A model generated the notes under the pieces. It saw nothing but the letters and a program-made list of their open reading frames with translations. It ran no database searches and was not told the origin of the DNA. A stretch of DNA of 37,298 nt from Candidatus Woesebacteria bacterium RIFCSPHIGHO2_01_FULL_39_32 (GTDB taxonomy: Bacteria > Patescibacteriota > Microgenomatia > UBA8517), in contig MGGJ01000012.1 in the NCBI GenBank assembly GCA_001792345.1, positions 70,091-107,388 on the forward strand, written 5' to 3'. Within the stretch, counting starts at the first letter, position 1. The number at the start of each line of letters is the position of its first letter. A program made the position numbers and the translations under genes. Of the stretch, positions 7,694 to 14,335 are shown one piece after another.

Positions 7694-8154
7694 TCAAACT
7701 AATAATTTTTGATTTCAATAGGACGCTTTTTAATGTCGAGAAAGGAAGTCTGATTCCCAGGTGTCTTGAAATGCTTGATAAATTATCCGTTAGATACGAT
7801 TTAGCTATTTTGTCAACACAAAAAAGAGGGAGGGATTTACATATACAAAAACTATTTGGAAAAACGAAAGTCAAAAATACCGTTATCGTTGATGAAAAAA
7901 GCACTGAGAACTTTCAAAAAATAATGGCCAATTTTGATGTAGCTCCTTCGGAAACTTTGATAGTGGGGGATTATCTTAAGGAGGAAATCGCAATCGGTAA
8001 TAAAATTGGCTCATTTACTGTTTGGTTTAAAAATGGCAAGTTTTCAAAAGAGAAACCTGAAAATAAATACGAGAAACCAAATTTTATTTTAAGAGAATTG
8101 AACTATATAAATTTATTAGGAATTTTAAATGCGAAGGGTTTAGAGTTAAAATAA
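7690..8154 (+). CDS. HAD-superfamily hydrolase-like protein
   Basis: The start overlaps the upstream stop by four bases, so translation is coupled. Motif I is LIIFDFNRTLF near residues 3-13. HAD phosphatases usually have DxDxT, and here the second Asp is Asn (DFNRT), which normally weakens acid-base catalysis of phosphate-ester hydrolysis. Motif II is the LAILST stretch (residues 38-43). A late IVGDYLKEEIAIGNKIG near residue 95 resembles the motif III/IV region (GD...). At 154 aa it has essentially no cap domain. The substrate is unknown. The gene sits between the T-box-led orphan and a tRNA-binding protein. Confidence 0.72.
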   Translation: MIKLIIFDFNRTLFNVEKGSLIPRCLEMLDKLSVRYDLAILSTQKRGRDLHIQKLFGKTKVKNTVIVDEKSTENFQKIMANFDVAPSETLIVGDYLKEEIAIGNKIGSFTVWFKNGKFSKEKPENKYEKPNFILRELNYINLLGILNAKGLELK

Positions 8155-8158
8155 CTAT

Positions 8159-8542
8159 ATGAAGGTTGTATCAGTAAAACCAGTAATTACTTACAAAGAT
8201 CTGGACAAGATTGATATTCGAGTGGGGACGATTGAAGAAGTAATTGATATTGAGAAGTCGGATAAGCTGGTTAAGTTGATTGTAAACTTTGGGGATCAGA
8301 TTGACGCATCTGGTTTAGTAACCAGGTGTAAAAGACAAATTGTTGTCGGTCTTAAAAAAGAACGGGAAAATCCCAAAGAAATAGAGGGGAAACAAGCTTT
8401 ATTTGTAGTTAATCTTGAGCCAAAAGAAATGATGTGGGTTAAATCTGAAGGAATGCTTTTTGATATCGGCCATGCGGACGGAATTACGCCTGTTTTAGCA
8501 GTACCCGAAAGGTTGGTACCAGATGGTACGAGGGCCGGTTGA
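8159..8542 (+). CDS. EMAPII/CsaA-like tRNA-binding OB-fold protein
   Basis: A free-standing tRNA-binding domain of the type found at the C-terminus of MetRS and in CsaA, Arc1p and EMAPII. The signature YKDLDKIDIRVGTIEEV spans about residues 11-27, followed by the OB-fold strand KLVKLIVNFG, the KRQIVVGL segment and LEPKEMMWVKSEGMLFDIG with the usual GM motif near 105. At 127 aa it is one domain only. The start ATG follows the upstream stop by four bases. It may bind tRNA in trans for a synthetase, in keeping with its place under a T-box and upstream of argS. Confidence 0.88.
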   Translation: MKVVSVKPVITYKDLDKIDIRVGTIEEVIDIEKSDKLVKLIVNFGDQIDASGLVTRCKRQIVVGLKKERENPKEIEGKQALFVVNLEPKEMMWVKSEGMLFDIGHADGITPVLAVPERLVPDGTRAG

Positions 8543-8545
8543 GAA

Positions 8546-8588
8546 CTATAAAAATTTATAATAAGTATAATGGTTATAAAAATTATAA
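8546..8588. repeat. Nine-base-period TTATAA array, copy 1
   Basis: TATAA-containing units begin at 8546, 8556, 8565, 8574 and 8583, the last four spaced by exactly 9 bases (GTATAA in one unit, TTATAA in the others). The array covers the junction and the start codon of the four-helix gene (ATG 8570). The same pattern recurs at 8917-8949 and 9116-9148. Confidence 0.75.
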
Positions 8589-9112
8589 TTGAATCCAAAG
8601 GTTATAAATCTCTACCTTTCTATATTCAGTCTGAAATTATTTACGATTTTACAGTTGCCTTCTGCAATCATTATATCGATAAAAGGTCACGCACCCACGA
8701 TCAAATGGTCCAAGCCGCAAGAAGCGGAAAACAAAATATCGCAGAGGGCTATCTTCAGAAAAGCATCGAGGGAAAGTTAAAGCTTTTAGGAGTTGCGAGA
8801 GGAAGTTTGGAGGAGCTTCTCAATGATTATCAGGATTTTCTGAGACAAAAAGGTTTAATGATTTGGGAAGTGAATTCAACCAATGCTCGAAAAGTCAGAG
8901 CTTTGGCTTATATCAATTATAAAACTTATAACGATTATAAACTTTATATTAACAACTCGGAGGACGCTGCAAACTGTATGATTTGCCTCATAAACCAAAC
9001 CAACCGACTTCTTGACCAAAAACTTCGTTGGTTGGAAGAAAAATTTGTTAAAGAAGGTGGATTTAGAGAGAATCTTTTTAAGAAAAGAATGGAATTCAGA
9101 AAAAGGCTATAG
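8570..9112 (+). CDS. Four-helix-bundle protein (S23/avd-like with suffix domain)
   Basis: The core SEIIYDFTVAFCNHYIDKRSRTHDQMVQAARSGKQNIAEGY (about residues 22-61) is typical of the four-helix-bundle family related to proteins encoded in 23S rRNA intervening sequences. The C-terminal half (ANCMICLINQTNRLLDQKLRWLEEKFVKEGGFRENLFKKR) matches my memory of the longer four-helix-bundle suffix subfamily. The function is unknown; relatives bind nucleic acids or act as accessory proteins in diversity-generating elements. ATG 8570 is the only start before the conserved core. It sits in a nine-base-period repeat array, and a second array lies within the gene (coding NYKTYNDYKLY). Repeats of the same type on both sides suggest that the gene and repeats may have arrived together. 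Confidence 0.85.
   Translation: MVIKIIIESKGYKSLPFYIQSEIIYDFTVAFCNHYIDKRSRTHDQMVQAARSGKQNIAEGYLQKSIEGKLKLLGVARGSLEELLNDYQDFLRQKGLMIWEVNSTNARKVRALAYINYKTYNDYKLYINNSEDAANCMICLINQTNRLLDQKLRWLEEKFVKEGGFRENLFKKRMEFRKRL
8917..8949. repeat. Nine-base-period TTATAA array, copy 2 (inside the four-helix gene)
   Basis: TTATAA begins at 8917, 8926 and 8935 and TTATAT at 8944, all 9 bases apart. Being a multiple of three, it keeps the frame and codes for a repeating Tyr-containing tripeptide (NYK TYN DYK LYI). Confidence 0.8.
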
Positions 9113-9115
9113 CGG

Positions 9116-9148
9116 TTATAATAATTATAAAAGTTATAAATTTTATAT
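9116..9148. repeat. Nine-base-period TTATAA array, copy 3 (at the argS start)
   Basis: TTATAA begins at 9116, 9125 and 9134 and TTATAT at 9143, all 9 bases apart. The argS start codon at 9147 lies in the last unit. Each unit also offers a TATAAT- or TATAAA-like -10 hexamer, so the array may supply promoter activity. Confidence 0.8.
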
Positions 9149-11033
9149 GAGAGATAAGATTATTGAAGCTCTAGTAAAAGCAACCGGTTTGGAAACTGGA
9201 GAAATCCATTTGGAAACTCCGGAGAATGAGGAGTTTGGAGACTACAGCTCGAATATTACGCTGCAATTATTCTCAAAATCCCAAATCCCAAATCCCAAAT
9301 CCCAAAAAAAAGACCAATCACCAATCACCAATCACCAATCAACCGGCCAGCTTGCCCAAGAGACTGTAAGTAAACTAAAAGCAGACAAAGAAATCGAAAA
9401 GGTTGTTGACAAAATTGAAATTGCAGGTCCTGGTTTTATCAACTTTTGGCTGAAAAAAGATGTACTAGTTGATAATTTGATACAGATTGATAATGAAAAA
9501 GATAAATACGGAAGAAGTGAGACAAAAAAGAACAAAAAAGTATCAGTCGAGTTTACAGACCCGAATCCCTTTAAAGAATTCCATATTGGACATCTATACT
9601 CAAATACAATAGGTGAATCTTTAGCAAGACTTCAGGAAGCTCTCGGGGCAACTGTATGGAGGGCAGATTATTTTGGTGACGCGGGAATCCATGTAGCAAA
9701 ATCGATTTGGGGTTTAAGAAAGAAAATGCAGGAAGATAATTTAAGTTTGGATCAATTGGGCCAGAAAGAATTGAAAGAAAGAATTAACTATATGGGTCAG
9801 GGATATACTATTGGCTCAGATGTTTACGAAGAGGATAAAGATGCGAAAAAAGAGATCGAAAGACTAAACACTGTTATTTATTTGGCCGCACAGAGAATGT
9901 GGAAAGAGAAAGAGGGAAGAGAACCAATTGTTAATTACGACCCAGAAAATAAATTTTCGGAAGAAGAGATTAATGAGATTTATGAACTTTATGTAAAAGG
10001 TAGATCTTGGAGTTTGGAATATTTTGAACAAATTTACGCTAGACTCGGTACAAAATTTGACGGCTATTATCCCGAAAGTGTTGTTGGAGAGATTGGTTAC
10101 AAGTATGTTTTAGACAATTTAGGAAGCGTATTTGAGAAGAGCGAGGGTGCAATTATATATAAGGGTGAGAAAGTAGGACTTCATACAAGAGTTTTTATAA
10201 ATAAACATAATTTACCTACCTATGAGGCGAAAGAGTTGGGTTTAGCGCCAAAAAAATACGAAGATTTTAAATACGACGAATCTATCATCGTAACTGGTAA
10301 TGAGATAAATGAATATTTTAAAGTCTTAATATCGGCTCTAAAGGAAATTAATCCGAAGTTGGGTAATGCAACGCTACACTTAGGTCACGGAATGGTACGT
10401 CTTCCTGAGGGTAAAATGTCAAGTAGAACAGGTAAAATTGTAACAGCAGAGGAGATTTTGGATGAAGTAAAGAGCATGGTCTTTAAAATTCTTGAAAAAT
10501 CGGATGTAACGGAATCCGAAAAGGAAAGTATTGCAGAAAAAGTTGCAATTGGGTCGATTAAATATTCTTTTCTCAAAACTGGCATCGGCCAGGATATTAT
10601 TTTTGACTTTGATAAATCTTTGTCTTTAGAAGGGAATTCCGGACCGTATTTGCAGTACACCTATGCAAGAACACAGAGTGTTGGGAAGAAGGCACTAGGC
10701 ACTAGGCAAAAGGCACTAGATTTTCAGAAACTAATGCCTAGTCCCTATTCACTAGTGCCTAACAGCGAGGAAATCGCGCTCCTTCGTACTTTTACCCATT
10801 TTTCCGACATAATTTCTATGTCCGCTAAAAATTACTCACCCAACTTACTATGTAATTATTTGTACGATTTAGCCCAGAAGTTTAACCTTTTTTACAATAT
10901 GCACGGTATTTTAGAACAAAGAACAAAAGATAAAGAACAAAGCAATTTTAGATTGGCGTTAACCTCTGCTACTGGCCAAGTCCTTAAAAACGGACTTTAT
11001 CTACTTGGCATAGAAGCTCCCGGAAGAATGTAA
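9147..11033 (+). CDS. argS: Arginyl-tRNA synthetase
   Basis: Class I synthetase for tRNA-Arg. The N-terminal additional domain begins MRDKIIEALVKATGLETGEI. The HIGH-type motif lies in the sequence NPFKEFHIGHLYSNTIGESLARL, with VEFTDPNPFKEFHIGH typical of ArgRS. The protein ends with the DALR-type anticodon domain (GLYLLGIEAPGRM, with the usual C-terminal M). The open frame runs upstream to 9012, but that extension overlaps the four-helix gene and the repeat array, and family alignment puts the start at ATG 9147 (628 aa). Three coding heptamer arrays (9276-9340, 10691-10759, 10913-10940) insert low-complexity loops. The ketosynthase gene starts one base after its stop. Confidence 0.96.
   Translation: MRDKIIEALVKATGLETGEIHLETPENEEFGDYSSNITLQLFSKSQIPNPKSQKKDQSPITNHQSTGQLAQETVSKLKADKEIEKVVDKIEIAGPGFINFWLKKDVLVDNLIQIDNEKDKYGRSETKKNKKVSVEFTDPNPFKEFHIGHLYSNTIGESLARLQEALGATVWRADYFGDAGIHVAKSIWGLRKKMQEDNLSLDQLGQKELKERINYMGQGYTIGSDVYEEDKDAKKEIERLNTVIYLAAQRMWKEKEGREPIVNYDPENKFSEEEINEIYELYVKGRSWSLEYFEQIYARLGTKFDGYYPESVVGEIGYKYVLDNLGSVFEKSEGAIIYKGEKVGLHTRVFINKHNLPTYEAKELGLAPKKYEDFKYDESIIVTGNEINEYFKVLISALKEINPKLGNATLHLGHGMVRLPEGKMSSRTGKIVTAEEILDEVKSMVFKILEKSDVTESEKESIAEKVAIGSIKYSFLKTGIGQDIIFDFDKSLSLEGNSGPYLQYTYARTQSVGKKALGTRQKALDFQKLMPSPYSLVPNSEEIALLRTFTHFSDIISMSAKNYSPNLLCNYLYDLAQKFNLFYNMHGILEQRTKDKEQSNFRLALTSATGQVLKNGLYLLGIEAPGRM
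9276..9340 (+). repeat. Two adjacent heptamer arrays inside argS (AAATCCC x4, ACCAATC x4)
   Basis: AAATCCC is repeated perfectly four times at 9276-9303. After nine A/G bases, ACCAATC is repeated perfectly four times at 9313-9340. They code for a Pro/Asn/Ser/Gln-rich loop in the N-terminal domain of ArgRS that other ArgRS proteins lack. Confidence 0.92.
10691..10759. repeat. Inverted pair of heptamer arrays inside argS (GGCACTA / TAGTGCC)
   Basis: GGCACTA units occupy 10691-10697, 10698-10704 and 10712-10718, with GGCAAAA at 10705-10711. Reverse-complement units follow at 10732-10738 (TAATGCC), 10739-10745 (TAGTCCC), 10746-10752 (TATTCAC) and 10753-10759 (TAGTGCC). The two arms could fold into a long hairpin in DNA or mRNA. 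It is translated into KALGTRQKALDF and a following loop. Confidence 0.88.
10913..10940 (+). repeat. Heptamer tandem repeat inside argS (AGAACAA x4)
   Basis: Four 7-base units: AGAACAA (10913, 10920), AAGATAA (10927), AGAACAA (10934). They code for the charged loop EQRTKDKEQ in the anticodon-binding domain. Confidence 0.85.
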
Positions 11034-11034
11034 A

Positions 11035-12252
11035 ATGATAGATAGACTCCAACAAGCTCCACCCGAAATTTTACCTGTTGGAGAGGGTGTACCGTTTTAT
11101 TCTGAAAAAGTTCCTGGAGATGTAGAAAGAGGTTTGGGTGGAATGTATGGTGGATGGGGGAGGCGGGTTCCAAATGAAAACCTACCGTCATATGTTGCAG
11201 ATTTCCTCGGAAGATCACTTGACCCTAACGAAATACTCGAGCTTGAGTCTAAGGGATTTAAATCACGGTACTCTACTTTACATCTCAGATCTGATGATCA
11301 AAAACTTGAACAAGCTCTTGCGGAAACTCTGGTTGGAATGAAGAGTGTTGAAGGAGCTATTTGGGAGAATGGTTGGGATTCTAGTGAAATTGATGCTGTG
11401 GTTATTGGAATGTCTTCACCCTTGGATCCTGATTTTACAGTTGATTTAGCAAATCTTTCGGGGATATCGCCATACGCTAAAAAAGTGACGGTACACACTG
11501 CCTGTGATAGTTCTATGCGAGGTCTAAATTGGGTACTAGATCCGAAGAATGGATTATACGGAAAGAAAGTAATTCTTGGAGGCCTGGAAAATTTAAGTAG
11601 AAGTTTGACCGGCGGAGACGGTACACGACCAACTAAAGATACACAAGCCTTACAACTTTTTGCAAACGCAGTTGGATTTATAGGAATTGTCCCAGGAGTA
11701 TCAATTCAACCAATAGCTGTTAGGTCAGAGACTAAGTACGACGAAAAAGCCGCACTTCAAGTTGCTGTTAATTACCCAATGCCGACGCAGGGGGAAAATG
11801 TTGCGGAAAAGTATGATAGTTCTAAAAATCATTTAACAATATCAGGGAGAATTCCAAAACCTGGTGACGGTACAGGTGTAGTTATGGCTAATAATAAGGA
11901 AATGCTTAAGCTTTTCGGAATTAATACAGCAGAAATAGTTAAGCAAATTTTGATTGAGATGCAAGAAAACTTGGGACTACAAGGTGATCCGAACGCCTGG
12001 TTTCAATGGGTAGTAATGCACCATGCAAATTTAAAAATTATCGAGTTTCAAAGCAAAAAGCTCGGAAATGATAATTATCCTTTGGATTTGGCTGCATACT
12101 GGGTCGTTAATGAATTTGGTAACGTTAGTGCCGCCTCACCTATGATTTCTTGGCTAAGACAAAGTCAGAATATGGTTTCGGGTACTAGGGGACTTTTTAT
12201 TGGCTATGGAGCAGGCGGACATTACGACGTTATTGCTGCAGAAGTACCGTAG
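11035..12252 (+). CDS. Beta-ketoacyl-ACP synthase III-like (FabH/thiolase fold) protein
   Basis: Thiolase-fold condensing enzyme. The three FabH-type catalytic residues are visible: Cys157 in HTACDSSMRGL, His329 in HHANLKI (FabH has HQANxR) and Asn363 in NEFGNVSAAS. The C-terminal GYGAGGHYD resembles the final glycine motif of FabH. At 405 aa it is longer than typical FabH (about 320), with extra sequence at the N-terminus and in the middle. The family joins an acyl-CoA or acyl-ACP primer to a malonyl unit; the substrate here is unknown. Most CPR bacteria lack a full fatty-acid pathway, so a lone ketosynthase is notable. The start follows the argS stop by one base, so it is the tail of that transcript. 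Confidence 0.85.
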   Translation: MIDRLQQAPPEILPVGEGVPFYSEKVPGDVERGLGGMYGGWGRRVPNENLPSYVADFLGRSLDPNEILELESKGFKSRYSTLHLRSDDQKLEQALAETLVGMKSVEGAIWENGWDSSEIDAVVIGMSSPLDPDFTVDLANLSGISPYAKKVTVHTACDSSMRGLNWVLDPKNGLYGKKVILGGLENLSRSLTGGDGTRPTKDTQALQLFANAVGFIGIVPGVSIQPIAVRSETKYDEKAALQVAVNYPMPTQGENVAEKYDSSKNHLTISGRIPKPGDGTGVVMANNKEMLKLFGINTAEIVKQILIEMQENLGLQGDPNAWFQWVVMHHANLKIIEFQSKKLGNDNYPLDLAAYWVVNEFGNVSAASPMISWLRQSQNMVSGTRGLFIGYGAGGHYDVIAAEVP

Positions 12253-12418
12253 TTATTTTTTAGAAGAAATCGTTTTTTCAACATCTTGGGTTATTTTTAA
12301 ATTGGGCTGTAGCTGATTTGATGTGGAACAATCGCTAGTGTGTGTGTGTGTGAATAGTGTAATAGTGGGAGAAATATTACCCTGGCTGATGCGGTATAAA
12401 ATCGGCTCTAAAAAATAT
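12253..12418. other. Convergent intergenic region with GT repeat
   Basis: It separates the ketosynthase and the minus-strand orphan. It holds a run of about eight GT dinucleotides near 12340-12352 and weak imperfect hairpins, but no strong terminator that I can assign to either strand. Confidence 0.5.
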
Positions 12419-13615
12419 CTATTTATTAGTAGAAGAGGGTAGTTTTCGATCAGTAATATTTTCTACTCCAGACAGTAGGTCAGACGTAGATCTAGATAGC
12501 AATGATAGAATCAATTTAGCTGCATGTTGATAGACTCTTACTCCATTATCGAAGGGAGTACTCTTAGTTTCTCCACTCAAGCCCCTTACTTTCAGAGAAT
12601 CCTCGTCTACTTCTATCGAATTTAATATAAGCTTATGCAACCCAGCCGCATCCTCCGGAGAGAGTTGTAAACGATGTAGTTTTTCTTTTAGCCGATCTGG
12701 AGTAAAGGGTGTTATATTCCCGTGTTGAAAAGCAAGTTTGAGAGCTTTTTCCGACAAAGGTTTTGTTTGATCAAATAGAAGATAGAGAATTTCACCTTCG
12801 TGTGCAAAAAGTGGAACAACTGAACTTACATCTTTCTTTCCTATCATTTCTAGCTCGTAGGGAAAGGTATGTATTATTATCCACGCACCTTCAAGTTTTT
12901 GTGGGCTTGTTTGTTCTGTAGTCCAATTTACAGCAGAAGTAATAAATATTCCTTCAGATATCTCGGTAGTAGTACTTCTTCTTAGGTCAAGTTGTGCTTG
13001 ATATAACGGTTCTTTAAAATAGTATTCTATTTCTTGGGAGACTTCAGTTGAAGTCGTAGGAGCTTCAGAGAAGTGGGCCCCTGAAATAAGTTCGACAATT
13101 CTCATATCTGGAGGAATATAGCCGGATGATTTTGGGTCTCTCGGAGCCGTGAATGGGTTTGGGAAAACATTAATAGTTTGCTCCCTTCCGCCTGGGTTGA
13201 CAATAAAGTAGGTACGAGGAAGATCTGTTATTTTCGAAGGATCACTAATACTATAGCATTCTTGAATTCCATCGGGATGAATTCTAGATAAGCCTTGAAA
13301 TTCCGTACCGAAACGCAGATCACTCACACGATCACTCTTCTTAATTATTCCTAATACGCTTCCATCTGCAATTCTCACTTTTAAACCAGAGGGTAAATAT
13401 TCTATTTTAGTTGGCCCTTCTAAACCGGCTGCTTTTGTTAAAACATTAGTATAAGCAGAGACTGTTTGTCTGATCGAGTGTTCGAGTTGACCGCCAATTC
13501 TTTTATATTCTGTCAAAAAGTCGTACCCATGTCTTTCGGGAGATACGACTGTACCTTTTGCCCTATTGAAACTAGCAATTTGCGAACTGGGTTCTTCTGG
13601 GACTATGTCATTCAT
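12419..13615 (-). CDS. Orphan soluble protein, 398 aa
   Basis: Not recognised. It has no signal peptide and no membrane helices. The N-terminal third has an alternating charged/hydrophobic pattern. The centre contains a YFIVNPGGREQTINVFPNPF segment and an AWIIIHTFPYELEMIG strand region. The C-terminal part is helical (KEKLHRLQLSPEDAAGLHKLI) and ends in a Ser/Thr-rich tail. The start is supported by an AAGGA Shine-Dalgarno about seven bases before the ATG and a TATAAT further upstream on the minus strand. It lies downstream of and co-directional with the DUF1003 gene (32-base gap) and may share its transcript. Confidence 0.7.
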   Translation of the reverse strand: MNDIVPEEPSSQIASFNRAKGTVVSPERHGYDFLTEYKRIGGQLEHSIRQTVSAYTNVLTKAAGLEGPTKIEYLPSGLKVRIADGSVLGIIKKSDRVSDLRFGTEFQGLSRIHPDGIQECYSISDPSKITDLPRTYFIVNPGGREQTINVFPNPFTAPRDPKSSGYIPPDMRIVELISGAHFSEAPTTSTEVSQEIEYYFKEPLYQAQLDLRRSTTTEISEGIFITSAVNWTTEQTSPQKLEGAWIIIHTFPYELEMIGKKDVSSVVPLFAHEGEILYLLFDQTKPLSEKALKLAFQHGNITPFTPDRLKEKLHRLQLSPEDAAGLHKLILNSIEVDEDSLKVRGLSGETKSTPFDNGVRVYQHAAKLILSLLSRSTSDLLSGVENITDRKLPSSTNK

Positions 13616-13647
13616 TTTTAATCCTTAATATGTTTTTAATTATAAAG

Positions 13648-14274
13648 TTAAATTTTCGGATTGATTGTCTTTTCAAGTTCTTGGGAAACTTTCTTTATAG
13701 GAGCTGTTGCGATCTTTTCCACTTCCGAACCAACTTTGATAATTGGTTTTGTTACTTCATATACCATACTTGGGGGTTTGTTGGTAAGCTGTGCTTCAAG
13801 TTTTCTTTCAAGATAACTTGTGTCGACCTCTTTTAACATACTTTCCAATTCGGGGTCTTCTATTTTAACACCTTTCTCTTTGAGGTAAGTGTGCAGCAGT
13901 TGTAAGACTTTTGTAATTTCCCGCTCAGCAATCAAGTCAACTTGAATTCCCATTTCTTCCCGCAAGGAACTTATCAGACTTTGCCTATTTTGGCTCATGA
14001 GTACAATAACAGTTAGAATTATTGCTTCAAGGGATAATACTGTTGTTAGCATCGAGAACGGGAAGGGATCAAAAACAGCAATTGAAGGAATTTTACCGGT
14101 ATTAATTAGGATCCATGCGATAAAAACGATTGCATTTATTGTTAAAAATAAGACACTTCCAAAAAGAGACGTTAAATCATCGGCGAATCTGACTGCGAAA
14201 GAGCGTTTCTCGAGAGCTTTTGCCTCGAAACTTTTTATTAAGTGTCTGCTTACTTCGTGGGTCGGTTTGGACAT
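13648..14274 (-). CDS. DUF1003 family membrane protein
   Basis: The pattern matches DUF1003: RSFAVRFADDLTSLFGSVLFL, then the first membrane helix (about residues 37-56) followed by PFPFSMLTTVLSLEAIILTVIVLMSQNRQS, which is the second helix and the typical basic exit. The cytoplasmic C-terminal part is a long predicted coiled helix (KVLQLLHTYLKEKGVKIEDPELESML), followed by an uncommon tail that mentions no known domain. The function of DUF1003 is not known; some relatives are linked to cation transport. A divergent P-type ATPase starts 61 bases away and shares the promoter region. The minus-strand -10 (TATACT, 14288-14293) leaves about seven bases of leader. Confidence 0.85.
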   Translation of the reverse strand: MSKPTHEVSRHLIKSFEAKALEKRSFAVRFADDLTSLFGSVLFLTINAIVFIAWILINTGKIPSIAVFDPFPFSMLTTVLSLEAIILTVIVLMSQNRQSLISSLREEMGIQVDLIAEREITKVLQLLHTYLKEKGVKIEDPELESMLKEVDTSYLERKLEAQLTNKPPSMVYEVTKPIIKVGSEVEKIATAPIKKVSQELEKTINPKI

Positions 14275-14287
14275 GGGTTATGCTATT

Positions 14288-14326
14288 AGTATATTGTATA
14301 TCGGAAATAAATAACAATTGTATAAT
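14288..14326. promoter_or_regulatory. Divergent promoter pair, DUF1003 gene and P-type ATPase
   Basis: On the minus strand, TTGTTA (14312-14317) and TATACT (14288-14293) are 18 bases apart. On the plus strand, TATAAT (14321-14326) lies ten bases before the ATPase ATG at 14336. Both transcripts would start a few bases before their start codons. Confidence 0.6.
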
Positions 14327-14335
14327 GAGTTAATA

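Noticed and set aside
9012-9146. Upstream extension of argS
   Set aside because: It overlaps the four-helix gene and the 9-bp repeats and has no similarity to ArgRS N-termini.
12338-12354. GT dinucleotide run as regulatory phase-variation site
   Set aside because: It lies between convergent genes, away from any start codon or promoter.
14318-14335. TTG start of the P-type ATPase
   Set aside because: It precedes the -10 box 14321-14326, so it would not be transcribed from that promoter; ATG 14336 fits the family.
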